DNA from: Chryseobacterium vrystaatense
Lineage (GTDB): Bacteria; Bacteroidota; Bacteroidia; Flavobacteriales; Weeksellaceae
Assembly (NCBI RefSeq): GCF_000737765.1
Contig: NZ_JPRI01000003.1
Span: 124,001 to 188,000, forward strand
Direction of reading: 5' to 3'
DNA: 64,000 bases
A program made the translations under genes and the position numbers. Below, piece after piece: positions 17,010-26,297 of the stretch (position 1 is the stretch's first letter; each line of letters opens with the position of its first letter). The notes below the pieces were generated by a model, which was given only the letters and a program-made list of their open reading frames with translations, ran no database searches and was not told where the DNA came from.

Positions 17010-19485
17010 ATCTGTCCTTTTTACTTTCCTTTTTATTCAGAATATTATGTTGGCGCAGCTGGCAGAACGAAATCTGTCTTCGGAGAAGTGGACATTTAAA
17101 AATACAAAGGAAAAAAACTGGCTTTCGGCAAAAATTCCGGGTACGGTGCATCTGGATCTGATGGATAATAAGATCATTCCCGATCCTTTTAAAGATGAAA
17201 ACGAAAAAAAGGTACAATGGATAGAAAATGAAGACTGGGAATATAAAGCAGTTTTTAAGGTGTCATCAAAAGAGTTGAGTAATGATCATATCGATCTTAT
17301 TTTTAATGGTCTTGATACCTTTTCGGACATTTATCTGAATGGAAAACTGCTGAAGAAAACAAATAATATGTTCAGGAAATGGGAAATTCCGGTAAAAGAT
17401 TTGTTGAAAGCGGGAGATAACGAACTGAAAATTAGATTCAGATCAGCAGTAAAAGAGGGAAAAGAATTCGCAGAAAAAGTGCCGTTTACCATGCCCGAAT
17501 CTCCCAGAAGCTTTGTAAGAAAAGCTCAGTATCAGTTTGGCTGGGATTGGGGACCCAGGCTGGTAACTGCCGGAATATGGAAAGATGTGAAATTGGAATT
17601 CTGGAATTCCGTAAAGATTCAGACCGTTAAGGATCATTATAACTCTTCACCAGAACTTTTGGATTTCAATTTTGAAGTGGAGATCAATGCTGAAAAGCCG
17701 GGGAGTTATACGCTGAATATTAATAAAATAAACAAAACGGTTGCTCTTAAAAAAGGGAGTAACAAAATTAAAATTCCGTATGATATCAGCGGGTTTAAAC
17801 TTTGGCAGCCCAACGGTTGGGGAGAAGCAAATCTTCACGATTTTAAAATTGAACTTTCTAAAAGCAATAAGGTATTAGATCAAAAAAATATAAGAATAGG
17901 ACTAAGGACGGTAGAGCTTGTTCAGGAAAAAGACGCACAGGGGAAATCTTTCTATTTTAAAGTCAATGGAAAACCTTTGTATGCAAAAGGAGCAAACTGG
18001 ATTCCTGCAGACAGTTTTTCACCCCGGCTCACCAGAGAAAAATATCAGAAACTTATCAAAGATGCCAAAGATGCCCACATGAATATGATCCGTATCTGGG
18101 GTGGTGGTATCTATGAAGATGATGAGTTTTACAAAGCATGTGATGAAAACGGAATTTTGGTCTGGCAGGATTTCATGTTTGCGGGTAGTTTTTATCCTGC
18201 TGATGAAGATTTTTTAACCAATGTAAAAGAAGAGGTCAAAGATCAGGTCAACAGGCTTCAGAATCATCCATCAATGGCTTTGTGGTGTGGAAATAATGAA
18301 ATTGATGAAGCCATTGTCAACTGGGGCTATCAGAAACAGTTCAAATATTCAAAAGATGATTCCCTTCAGGTTTGGAAAGACTATAAAAAGCTTTTCCATG
18401 AAGTCATTCCCAATGCATTACAGGAAAATCTTACGCCTGACAAAAATATCTACTGGCCGAGTTCGCCATCGATAGGTTGGGGGCACAAAGAAAGCCTTAC
18501 AGAAGGAGATTCTCATTATTGGGGAGTATGGTGGGGCGAACAGCCATTTGAAATCTACAACGAAAAAGTAGGCCGCTTTATGTCCGAGTATGGCTTCCAG
18601 GGCATGCCAAGCCTGCAGGCGGTACAATCTATGTTTTCCGGAAAGCCGGATCTCAACCTTCAGAATTCCACGGTAAAAGCTCATGAAAAGCATGGCCGAG
18701 GCTGGGAGATTATCAATGAATATATGAAAAGGGATTATAAAATCCCTGCAGACTTTGTACAATACAATTACATTTCCCAATTGCTGCAGGCGAGAGGAAT
18801 GAAAATTGCTGTTGAGGCCCATCGCCGTGCAAAACCGTACAATATGGGAACCTTATACTGGCAGCTGAATGACTGCTGGCCGGTGGTTTCATGGTCTTCC
18901 ATTGATTATTCAGGAAACTGGAAGGCGTTGCAGTATCAGATGAAAAGAAGCTTTGAACAACAGGTTATTCTAACTGATGAAAAAGATGGGAATTTACATT
19001 TTTACGCTGTTAATGATGGAATTAAGAATTTTATAGATGTCAATGTAGAGATTAAAGTTATAAATTTTGATGGAAAGGTTGTAAAAGAAACAAAGGCTTT
19101 TTCAAAAGAAAAAACATTGGAAAGTATTTTACATTTTGATCCCATTGAAACTCAAAATATAATAGCTGAATCCGACAGAAATACAACCTTTTTACAGGTT
19201 ATATTAAAAGACACAGAAGGAAAAACGATCGCTGTCAATAATCATTTTTTCGCCAAACCTAAAGATCTGCAGCTGAAAAAGCCTACTATAAAGATTAAAA
19301 GAACGGCAGCAGACGAGATTGAAATTTCCACAGATGTATTGGCAAAAGATGTTTATCTGATTGGAGACATCCATTTCAGTGATAATTTCTTCGATCTTCT
19401 TCCCAATACTTCAAAAAGGATCAAACTGTCAAAACCTCTGAAAAATATTGAAGTAATGAGTCTTTGGGATACATTACAGAATTAA
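17002..19485 (+). CDS. Beta-mannosidase, GH2
   Basis: An 827-residue exported enzyme with signal peptide MNRSVLFTFLFIQNIMLA. The domains follow in order: a jelly-roll sugar-binding domain, an Ig-like domain, the (beta/alpha)8 catalytic domain and C-terminal Ig-like domains. The acid/base is E433 in WCGNNEIDEA and the nucleophile is E529 in FMSEYGFQGMPS; NMIRIWGGGIYED precedes them. It releases beta-linked mannose, such as the core mannose of N-glycans or ends of mannans. It overlaps the GxxExxY gene by eight bases. With the GH20 and glycosylasparaginase genes nearby it suggests stepwise N-glycan core breakdown. Confidence 0.9.
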   Translation: MNRSVLFTFLFIQNIMLAQLAERNLSSEKWTFKNTKEKNWLSAKIPGTVHLDLMDNKIIPDPFKDENEKKVQWIENEDWEYKAVFKVSSKELSNDHIDLIFNGLDTFSDIYLNGKLLKKTNNMFRKWEIPVKDLLKAGDNELKIRFRSAVKEGKEFAEKVPFTMPESPRSFVRKAQYQFGWDWGPRLVTAGIWKDVKLEFWNSVKIQTVKDHYNSSPELLDFNFEVEINAEKPGSYTLNINKINKTVALKKGSNKIKIPYDISGFKLWQPNGWGEANLHDFKIELSKSNKVLDQKNIRIGLRTVELVQEKDAQGKSFYFKVNGKPLYAKGANWIPADSFSPRLTREKYQKLIKDAKDAHMNMIRIWGGGIYEDDEFYKACDENGILVWQDFMFAGSFYPADEDFLTNVKEEVKDQVNRLQNHPSMALWCGNNEIDEAIVNWGYQKQFKYSKDDSLQVWKDYKKLFHEVIPNALQENLTPDKNIYWPSSPSIGWGHKESLTEGDSHYWGVWWGEQPFEIYNEKVGRFMSEYGFQGMPSLQAVQSMFSGKPDLNLQNSTVKAHEKHGRGWEIINEYMKRDYKIPADFVQYNYISQLLQARGMKIAVEAHRRAKPYNMGTLYWQLNDCWPVVSWSSIDYSGNWKALQYQMKRSFEQQVILTDEKDGNLHFYAVNDGIKNFIDVNVEIKVINFDGKVVKETKAFSKEKTLESILHFDPIETQNIIAESDRNTTFLQVILKDTEGKTIAVNNHFFAKPKDLQLKKPTIKIKRTAADEIEISTDVLAKDVYLIGDIHFSDNFFDLLPNTSKRIKLSKPLKNIEVMSLWDTLQN

Positions 19486-19666
19486 ATCAGAAATACAAAT
19501 CAACAAATATGCATCAGCGTCTGAATTTGCAACAGACAAAACCTACGAGATTTCCAGTATTAAACATCCCATAGCAGCAATCTCATGCATAAAATTTCAT
19601 CGAAAATAAATCCCTGCGCATTATAACATAAAGCAGAAAAGAATAGAGTCTTTGCGACATTCCAAC

Positions 19667-19700
19667 AAAAAAGCCTTCCGTAATGATTGGAAGGCTTCTT
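19667..19700 (-). terminator. Rho-independent terminator of the papain-like gene
   Basis: Stem AAGCCTTCC/GGAAGGCTT (19671-19679 with 19689-19697). On the minus strand a run of six T follows. It lies 30 bases beyond the stop codon at 19730. Confidence 0.8.
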
Positions 19701-19729
19701 TCTATATAGGATAATGTGGTGCTGGTTGA

Positions 19730-20605
19730 TTACTGAACATAGGCTACATAACACTCATTAATGGCTCCGTTTGAGGTTTTGGCAAAGAATGAATAGTCGA
19801 TCCAGAAATGTCCGCTGCTTCCCCATGATGATCCCCATGAATTCTGAACTTTAAATGCCTGCTTACTGTCATCATACCCGATAACGCAGATCGCATGTCC
19901 TCCATAGTTCTGACCGGAATGGGCTCTCCATACCCATCCTGTGCTTCCCATATTGTAAAAGCTGTCATCCACACTTACCGCAATGATAATAGGAAGGTTC
20001 ATGCTTAAAAGATTTTTCACACCGGTAATATCCGTTTTATTCACTGTTCCCCAGCTGGTAAATTTGTGTGTACTTGCTGCACTTTTTTGTGTTGCATTGG
20101 GTTGGGTAGAACATCCGGCATCCGTATATGGCATCTCATTCCAGCTGCAGACTCCCTGATTTTTAATCAGGTTGAGTCCTGCTGTAACATATGCTCCCTG
20201 TGCACAGGTACCTACTTTTATCTGGTTGTACACATACTCCGGGCTTCTGCTTTGCGTCACCCCTTTGAAATTAAGTTCAAGTGAACTCGCTGCCGCATAA
20301 GCTGTAGCCCACGCAACGCAGGAACCTTCGGAACCCTGATTGCCAACTGTTGAACTTGGAATAAAATAACTGCTTGGAAGCGTGTTTTTGGCAGCTTCAG
20401 AACTTTTACCTTTAAATTTCAGAGTAAGGGCGTTTACATCTGCCTTTTCATAGGAATTAAAGGTTTGCTCATCCACAAGCTTAGCTCCCAAAGAATACTG
20501 CTGTTGAGGGCTTTTTTCCGGATTTTCATTAGAGATGTCCTCATTGGAATTACAGGACGAAAGAAATAGCACGCTAAGTGCTAAAGACATTAATTTACTT
20601 TTCAT
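19730..20605 (-). CDS. Papain-like (C1A) cysteine peptidase lipoprotein
   Basis: The start is taken at 20605 because MKSKLMSLALSVLFLSSC is a lipoprotein signal with the acylated cysteine at C18; the longer frame from 20689 adds a non-signal stretch. The 291-residue protein has the C1 peptidase triad: C96 in GSEGSCVAWA, H237 in GGHAICVIGYDD and N255 in VQNSWGSSWG. A propeptide-like segment lies between the lipobox and the catalytic domain. It is probably attached to the outer membrane and degrades external protein. Extra cysteines (C134, C153, C165) may form disulfides. Confidence 0.88.
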   Translation of the reverse strand: MKSKLMSLALSVLFLSSCNSNEDISNENPEKSPQQQYSLGAKLVDEQTFNSYEKADVNALTLKFKGKSSEAAKNTLPSSYFIPSSTVGNQGSEGSCVAWATAYAAASSLELNFKGVTQSRSPEYVYNQIKVGTCAQGAYVTAGLNLIKNQGVCSWNEMPYTDAGCSTQPNATQKSAASTHKFTSWGTVNKTDITGVKNLLSMNLPIIIAVSVDDSFYNMGSTGWVWRAHSGQNYGGHAICVIGYDDSKQAFKVQNSWGSSWGSSGHFWIDYSFFAKTSNGAINECYVAYVQ

Positions 20606-20852
20606 ATTAAATATTTTTGTGGTTTGTAAATGTAATACTTTATTCAATATTTTGTGATTTATTTTGTAAAAAATATTGAAATTTAACACAAGTCCTTTAT
20701 CTTATCGGATGATTAGATTGGAATAGAACATTCTGAAAGCTTGATGATTATTAGTTTGATCTCTCCAAATACATTTTTAAATGGTTGCAGAAAAAAATAA
20801 ATATTTGTGCTTAAAAATTAATTTTTTACAGCAAAAACTGAAAAATCAGCCG

Positions 20853-20860
20853 TAACTTTG
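20853..20860 (+). promoter_or_regulatory. Candidate -7 promoter box of the AEC transporter gene
   Basis: TAACTTTG matches TAnnTTTG exactly, 20 bases before the start codon. A T-rich stretch sits roughly where the -33 element should be, but there is no exact TTTG. Confidence 0.5.
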
Positions 20861-20880
20861 CCTCTCATTTAATAAACATT

Positions 20881-21789
20881 ATGGTAAATTTTGTTCTGAT
20901 TGCAGTGTGCATTATCGCAGGAATGGTATTCAAAGCAACAAAATCTATCCATCCAGATGCTCACAAAGGTATCAATACCTGGATTCTTTATCTTGCCCTA
21001 CCTGCAGTTTCCTTTAAGTATCTGCCTAAAGTGAAATGGACCACAGAAATGCTCTTTCCGATTGCAGCTACCTTTCTGATCTCTGTTTTCTGTTTCTTCT
21101 TTATCATGTTTTACAGTAAAAGCAAAGGCTATTCAAGACGTTCAAGAAGTACCCTGGAATTGACAAGCGGATACAGCAACACCTCTTTCATAGGTTTTCC
21201 CCTAATCAGTGCTTTCTATGGTGAAAGCCTCTTAAGTATAGCCATTATCTGTGATCAGACTATGTTTTTTGCCCTTTCTACATTAGGAATTATTGCAGCA
21301 GTGAAAGGTGGAAGCAGATCCGGAAAAGTAAGTGCTCTGTTTATTTTGAAAAGACTGATTACTTTCCCTCCATTAATCGGGTGTATTGCAGCTTTGGTAC
21401 TGTCGCAGTTCATTGACTTCACTGCCGCAGAGCCCTTTTTCGATAAACTGGCTGCGACGGTAAGTCCATTGGCTTTATTCTCAGTAGGACTTCAGCTGAA
21501 ATTCAACGGATGGAAAAAACTGATTCCACAGATGTCTGCTTCCATGCTGTACAAATTGATCTTAGCTCCGGCTATTGTTTTGGGATTGGCTTTACTTTTT
21601 AATATTAAAGGAGATGTAGCAAAAATTACGGTATTTGAAGCTGCTATGCCCACGGTTGTTACTTCAAGCATCATTGCAGAACAGTTCAGGTTAAATACCA
21701 AACTCACCAATCTCATCATAGGTTTCAGTATTCTCGTAGGATTCATGACCTCTGCTGTCTGGTATCAGATCACCGAATGGCTTTTCTAA
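20881..21789 (+). CDS. AEC family transporter (auxin efflux carrier type)
   Basis: A 302-residue inner-membrane carrier with ten hydrophobic segments in the AEC 5+5 layout. Conserved features include YLALPAVSFKYLP in the first half and the GYSNTSFIGFPL motif, together with AAMPTVVTSSIIAEQF in the second half. Relatives export malonate, malate or other organic acids, or are auxin carriers in plants; the substrate here cannot be deduced. The gene is monocistronic. Confidence 0.85.
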   Translation: MVNFVLIAVCIIAGMVFKATKSIHPDAHKGINTWILYLALPAVSFKYLPKVKWTTEMLFPIAATFLISVFCFFFIMFYSKSKGYSRRSRSTLELTSGYSNTSFIGFPLISAFYGESLLSIAIICDQTMFFALSTLGIIAAVKGGSRSGKVSALFILKRLITFPPLIGCIAALVLSQFIDFTAAEPFFDKLAATVSPLALFSVGLQLKFNGWKKLIPQMSASMLYKLILAPAIVLGLALLFNIKGDVAKITVFEAAMPTVVTSSIIAEQFRLNTKLTNLIIGFSILVGFMTSAVWYQITEWLF

Positions 21790-22136
21790 ATTAATGGACT
21801 GAACTTTACCAAACAGACCAGGGAACAGTCTCCAGCCAAATGAGTGCCTTTAAAAAACCACATCATATTATATCTGAAGTGACCTTTCACCGATGAATGG
21901 TTAATTTTCTCCATCTGAATGAGATCTTCATCCACATTTTGTTGTCCCGAGACCGTAGGTAAAACAAATCTATTCAATAGAAACGGGCTAAAACCCGTTT
22001 AATTTTTAATAATAAAGAAAACGGCTTTAACCAGGTTTAAATTTCATCACAGATCCTCACAAAAGCAAAAGACAATCTCAATAAAAAATTGCAGTTCTCT
22101 AAAGAAAAATCTAATTTTACACTTTAAATATTTCCC
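21790..22136. other. Intergenic with palindrome and an antisense open frame
   Basis: This is 347 bases between the AEC gene and priA. It contains the palindrome at 21981 and a weaker related word at 22020. A minus-strand frame of 63 codons (21977 to 21786) has protein-like composition but no recognisable family. Its start falls inside the palindrome flank, so I do not call it as a gene. Confidence 0.4.
21981..22000. repeat. Dispersed palindrome (AAACGGGCTAAAACCCGTTT)
   Basis: Arms AAACGGG and CCCGTTT around CTAAAA, related to the palindromes at 15511, 30439 and 58911. Here it is not directly behind a stop codon. Confidence 0.6.
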
Positions 22137-24584
22137 TTGCAGTACGCCCAAATCGTTTTACCGTTGAACTTAAAAGGATCTTTTACATATAAAGTTCCTG
22201 AAGAACTGATGTCTGATATAAAGACAGGAATGAGGGTGCTGGTGCCTTTCGGGGGCAAGAAAATTTATACAGGAATTGTTTTTGAACTTCATGACAATGC
22301 TCCTGAAAATTTTTCAGCAAAAGAAGTCATCAGTATTTTGGATGACCAGCCGATACTGCCGGAAGAGCAGATCGATTTCTGGAACTGGCTCTCAGATTAT
22401 TATCTTTGTAAGCTGGGTGAAATCTACCGTTTTGCATTTCCTTCCTCCTTAAAACTGGAAAGTGAAACCTATTTAAAATTAAAGCCTAATACAACAGTTG
22501 ATTTCGAGAATCTTGACGTTAATGAAATGTACCTTATTCAGGCGCTGGAAGTACGTCAACTGATCAATCTTACGGATATAGAAGCATTTATTCCTAAAAA
22601 AGATATCATCAAAACGATCAATTCCCTGATCGATCTGCAGTATATCGAAATTGACGAAAAAATAGCTGAAAAATATAAGGCCAAAGAAGTAGCCTATGTA
22701 AAAATCAATGATGAGGTTTTGGGAAATCAGAATCTTACAGAGATTCTTGTGAGACTCAACAGATCCTCGAAGCAGAAAGATCTGTTCCTGGCTATTTTGG
22801 AAAAACAGACCGAACATCCTGAAGTTCCTATCAGGAAAGCAGAACTTTTTGAAGACGGATATTTCGGAAGTTCACATTTTAAGGGACTGGCAGATAAGGG
22901 TCTCGTCGAAGAATACCTGATGCAAAAGGATAGGATCGAAAGTTATGAAGGCGAAATTGAAGAGCTTGAGGAACTTACCGAACAGCAGAAGGAAGCAAAA
23001 AATGAAATCGATGAAGCCTTTGAAGAAGGGAAAAACGTTCTGCTTCATGGCGTGACTTCCTCTGGAAAAACCCATATTTATTTAGAGAAGATAGATGAAT
23101 GCATACAGGAAGGGAAAAATGTTCTGTTCCTGCTTCCTGAAATTTCTCTCACCAAACAGATTACCCAAAGATTAGAAAAAAAATATGGCAGGCAGCTCGG
23201 TTTCTATCATCAGAAACTGACTGATTTTGAGCGGGTAGAAGTATGGAGAAGAATTAAGCATAATGATATCAAAATACTTATAGGGACGCGTAATGCGATG
23301 TTTCTTCCATACAGGAATCTTGGACTTATTGTAGTAGATGAAGAACATGATTCTGCGTACAGACCGAGAGAAGCATCTCCTAATTTTAATGCAAAAGATG
23401 CTGCGCTTGTTTTGGGAAATATGTACGGAGCCGGAGTGATTCTGGGATCAGCAACTCCCTCTGTAGAAAGTTATTACAATGCCAGAAAAGATAAAATAAA
23501 ATATGTTTTCCTGAATGAAAGATTTGGGAATGTGAATCTTCCGGAATATGAACTGATCAATTTTAAAGAAGCTCAGGAATCTAAAAAAGTTTCGGGAAAC
23601 TTCTCCTTACATCTGATTGATGAGATCAAGAAAACCCTGGATGAAAAAAATCAGGCTATTGTCCTTCACAACCGCCGTGGCTATGCCAATGTTATAGAAT
23701 GCGAAAGCTGTGGCTATGTCAATTACTGTTCAAACTGTGATGTGGTTATGACCTATCACAAGGCTGCCAATGAAATGAAATGCCACTATTGCGGGCAGAG
23801 AGCCTCAAAACCGAGAAGCTGTCCGAAGTGTCAATCCGAAAAACTGAATGAAAGGGGAGTGGGCGTGGAGCAGATCCATGAAGAAGTGTCCAAGCTGTTT
23901 CCCGATCATGTTGTAGACCGGATGGATGTAGATTCTATGCGTAAAAAATTTGCATACGAAAAACTCTATGAAAAGATTGAAGATGGTGAAACAGACATCG
24001 TTGTCGGAACTCAGATGATATCTAAAGGACTTGATTTTGACCATATCGAACTGGTGACTATTCCCAAAGCAGATTCCTTACTGTATGTACAGGATTTCAG
24101 GGCAGAGGAAAGAGCCTATCAGCTCATTACACAAGTGTCAGGAAGAGCAGGAAGAGTTTCAGGGAAAGGACGAATTCTGATTCAGACGTACAACCCTGAT
24201 CATTCCGTTTTTCAGCTGATCAAGATGAATAACCCGGCGAAAATCTATAAATATATCCTTACTGAGCGTCAAAAATTCCATTATCCGCCATTTACCAAGC
24301 TGATCATGATCGAGCTGAAACACAGGAAAGAAGATAAAGTAAACAGGGCTTCTCAGTTTTTAGGCTCTATTCTGAGGAAATATCTTCCTGAAGAATGTGT
24401 TTTGGGACCCGAAAGAGCTCCGATTGCAAGGCTCAATAATTTGTATCAGTTCCAGATTATGCTCAAACTTCCACGCGGAAAAAAGTATGATGAATTCAAA
24501 AAAATGGTTTTGCTGAGTTTGAATGAATTTGATGAAATCACTGCTTATCAAAGTATTAAAAAAGATGTTTTAGTGGATTTTTAA
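22137..24584 (+). CDS. priA: Primosomal protein N', replication restart helicase PriA
   Basis: The start codon is a TTG at 22137: the conserved PriA N-terminus (YAQIVLPLNLKGSFTYKVPE, then GMRVLVPFGGKKIYTG) begins immediately, and no ATG precedes it. The 815-residue protein has the 3' DNA-binding and winged-helix regions, Walker A GVTSSGKTH (305-313) and helicase box DEEH (401-404). Eight zinc-binding cysteines follow between about residues 522 and 562 (CESCGYVNYCSNC, then CHYCG and CPKC). The helicase C-terminal motifs are also present. PriA recognises stalled forks and loads the replisome. Confidence 0.93.
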   Translation: MQYAQIVLPLNLKGSFTYKVPEELMSDIKTGMRVLVPFGGKKIYTGIVFELHDNAPENFSAKEVISILDDQPILPEEQIDFWNWLSDYYLCKLGEIYRFAFPSSLKLESETYLKLKPNTTVDFENLDVNEMYLIQALEVRQLINLTDIEAFIPKKDIIKTINSLIDLQYIEIDEKIAEKYKAKEVAYVKINDEVLGNQNLTEILVRLNRSSKQKDLFLAILEKQTEHPEVPIRKAELFEDGYFGSSHFKGLADKGLVEEYLMQKDRIESYEGEIEELEELTEQQKEAKNEIDEAFEEGKNVLLHGVTSSGKTHIYLEKIDECIQEGKNVLFLLPEISLTKQITQRLEKKYGRQLGFYHQKLTDFERVEVWRRIKHNDIKILIGTRNAMFLPYRNLGLIVVDEEHDSAYRPREASPNFNAKDAALVLGNMYGAGVILGSATPSVESYYNARKDKIKYVFLNERFGNVNLPEYELINFKEAQESKKVSGNFSLHLIDEIKKTLDEKNQAIVLHNRRGYANVIECESCGYVNYCSNCDVVMTYHKAANEMKCHYCGQRASKPRSCPKCQSEKLNERGVGVEQIHEEVSKLFPDHVVDRMDVDSMRKKFAYEKLYEKIEDGETDIVVGTQMISKGLDFDHIELVTIPKADSLLYVQDFRAEERAYQLITQVSGRAGRVSGKGRILIQTYNPDHSVFQLIKMNNPAKIYKYILTERQKFHYPPFTKLIMIELKHRKEDKVNRASQFLGSILRKYLPEECVLGPERAPIARLNNLYQFQIMLKLPRGKKYDEFKKMVLLSLNEFDEITAYQSIKKDVLVDF

Positions 24585-24743
24585 CATTTTTTAACAAACT
24601 TTAGGCTCTTTTATAAGACATCTGTAGCCCTTTATCTGACAATAATTTCTACTTTTGGTCGTTGATTAAGTGTTTGGCTCTTTAATTGGATGATTTAACT
24701 TATCATTTTTTATAGCGTCAAACTATAGAACAAAAAAAGATAG

Positions 24744-26213
24744 ATGGTAAATTACAGAAAATATATTTCAAGTGCAGCGGTATTGGCTTCTGGGTTTTTC
24801 CTTGCTCAATCTACCGTTTCTACAGTTCTTTACTCACAGGCATACGACAGTCAAAGAAGTACTTTGAATCTGCCTTCTCCGGTTACTTCAGTAGCAGAGA
24901 GGACTATTTTGTCAGCCAAAGAGCTTGTAGACATTAATGTAAACACAATGATGGCGGATCCTGTGCTGAAAAATGCAACGTGGGGATTCGTAGTGTATGA
25001 CCCGAAAACGAAGAAGGTAATCTCTTCGTACAATGAAAACACTCCCTTAGTACCAGCTTCAACTACCAAATTGTTAACAACGGAAACAGCATTAAACCTT
25101 TTAGGTGAAAACTACCGTTGGATGACGCAGCTGGAATATTCAGGGACTGTTGATGAGAATGGAGTTTTAAATGGAAATTTGTATCTGATAGGCAGCGGAG
25201 ACCCTTCTTTAGGAACCAATAAAGCAGGAGCGTGGTCTTACAGAGACATTATTTCAGACTTCATGGGTGGACTTTCACGCGAGGGAATCAGAAAGGTAAA
25301 TGGTGATATTATCATACAGACAGCGCTTTTCAAAGGCAATATTGCAGTGCTTCCGGAAAATGTTGTATGGCTTGAAAACAATAATTATTATCTGCCCGTA
25401 GGAACTACCCGCGAGATCAATCCGGCTAATGAAAAGCTGATCGTAAAAAAATCGGGATTTTCTTCCGACAAAAAATATTTCTATGTTTCGCCTTATGTAA
25501 AACAGATGGTATATGCAGAAAAGTATGAAGGAGATGGGACTTTGACAACAAAACTTCCTGATGCTCCGGCTTATCTCGCCAATACTTTCAGAACAACATT
25601 GGTAAAAAGCGGAATTGGAGTGACAGGAAAGGTAATCCCAAAAATGACAGATGCAGCTCCTGAAGCCAGAAAACTGGTAGCAGCATATAAGTCTCCTACA
25701 TTGGGTGATATTGTATTCTACACGAACCAGCACAGTGATAATTCTCTCGCAGAAGCTTTATTGAAAACAGCTGGTTTCCAGAAAATGGGAGATCAGACTT
25801 CAGAATCCGGAAGGATGGTCGTAACAGAACACCTTAGGAATGAAAGCTTCGATATGATGGGGCTGAATTATATGGATGGAAGCGGACTTTCAAGAAGTAA
25901 TAATGTAACACCGATTTCACAGGTGAAGTTTTTGACTTCTCTAATGGATGAGAAATATTACAAAACGTATTTCACTTCACTTCCGGTAGGCGGACAGTCA
26001 GGGACACTGAAAAGGATGTTCATCGGTACCGGAAACGGACAGGTTTTTGCAAAAACAGGAACTTTAAACAAAGTTAAAACCTTAGCAGGATACCTTAAAA
26101 CCAATTCAGGAAAAACACTGGTGTTCTCTTTAATGGTCAACAACTATTCAGGATCTGTAGACATGGTTAAGAAAAGAATGGAAAAAATTCTTGAGCCTGC
26201 TCTCGATCTTTAA
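24744..26213 (+). CDS. dacB: D-alanyl-D-alanine carboxypeptidase/endopeptidase, PBP4 type
   Basis: A 489-residue peptidase S13 protein with an N-terminal export signal. The penicillin-binding motifs are present: SXXK as STTK (S106-K109), SXN as SDN in NQHSDNSLAEALLK, and KTG in AKTGTLNKVKTLAGY. It trims or hydrolyses peptidoglycan cross-links in the periplasm. It stands alone, about 160 bases behind priA, with its own terminator at 26234. Confidence 0.9.
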   Translation: MVNYRKYISSAAVLASGFFLAQSTVSTVLYSQAYDSQRSTLNLPSPVTSVAERTILSAKELVDINVNTMMADPVLKNATWGFVVYDPKTKKVISSYNENTPLVPASTTKLLTTETALNLLGENYRWMTQLEYSGTVDENGVLNGNLYLIGSGDPSLGTNKAGAWSYRDIISDFMGGLSREGIRKVNGDIIIQTALFKGNIAVLPENVVWLENNNYYLPVGTTREINPANEKLIVKKSGFSSDKKYFYVSPYVKQMVYAEKYEGDGTLTTKLPDAPAYLANTFRTTLVKSGIGVTGKVIPKMTDAAPEARKLVAAYKSPTLGDIVFYTNQHSDNSLAEALLKTAGFQKMGDQTSESGRMVVTEHLRNESFDMMGLNYMDGSGLSRSNNVTPISQVKFLTSLMDEKYYKTYFTSLPVGGQSGTLKRMFIGTGNGQVFAKTGTLNKVKTLAGYLKTNSGKTLVFSLMVNNYSGSVDMVKKRMEKILEPALDL

Positions 26214-26233
26214 ACAATATTTATTTTAATTCT

Positions 26234-26268
26234 AAAAACCTTTTAATCAATGATTAGAAGGTTTTTTT
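26234..26268 (+). terminator. Rho-independent terminator of dacB
   Basis: A long stem of AAAAACCTT/AAGGTTTTT extended by TTAATCA/TGATTAG, with a T run. A nearly identical hairpin lies at 28414 in front of the second M1 peptidase gene. Confidence 0.85.
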
Positions 26269-26297
26269 TATCTTTGGTTATATCTAATATACTGTGT

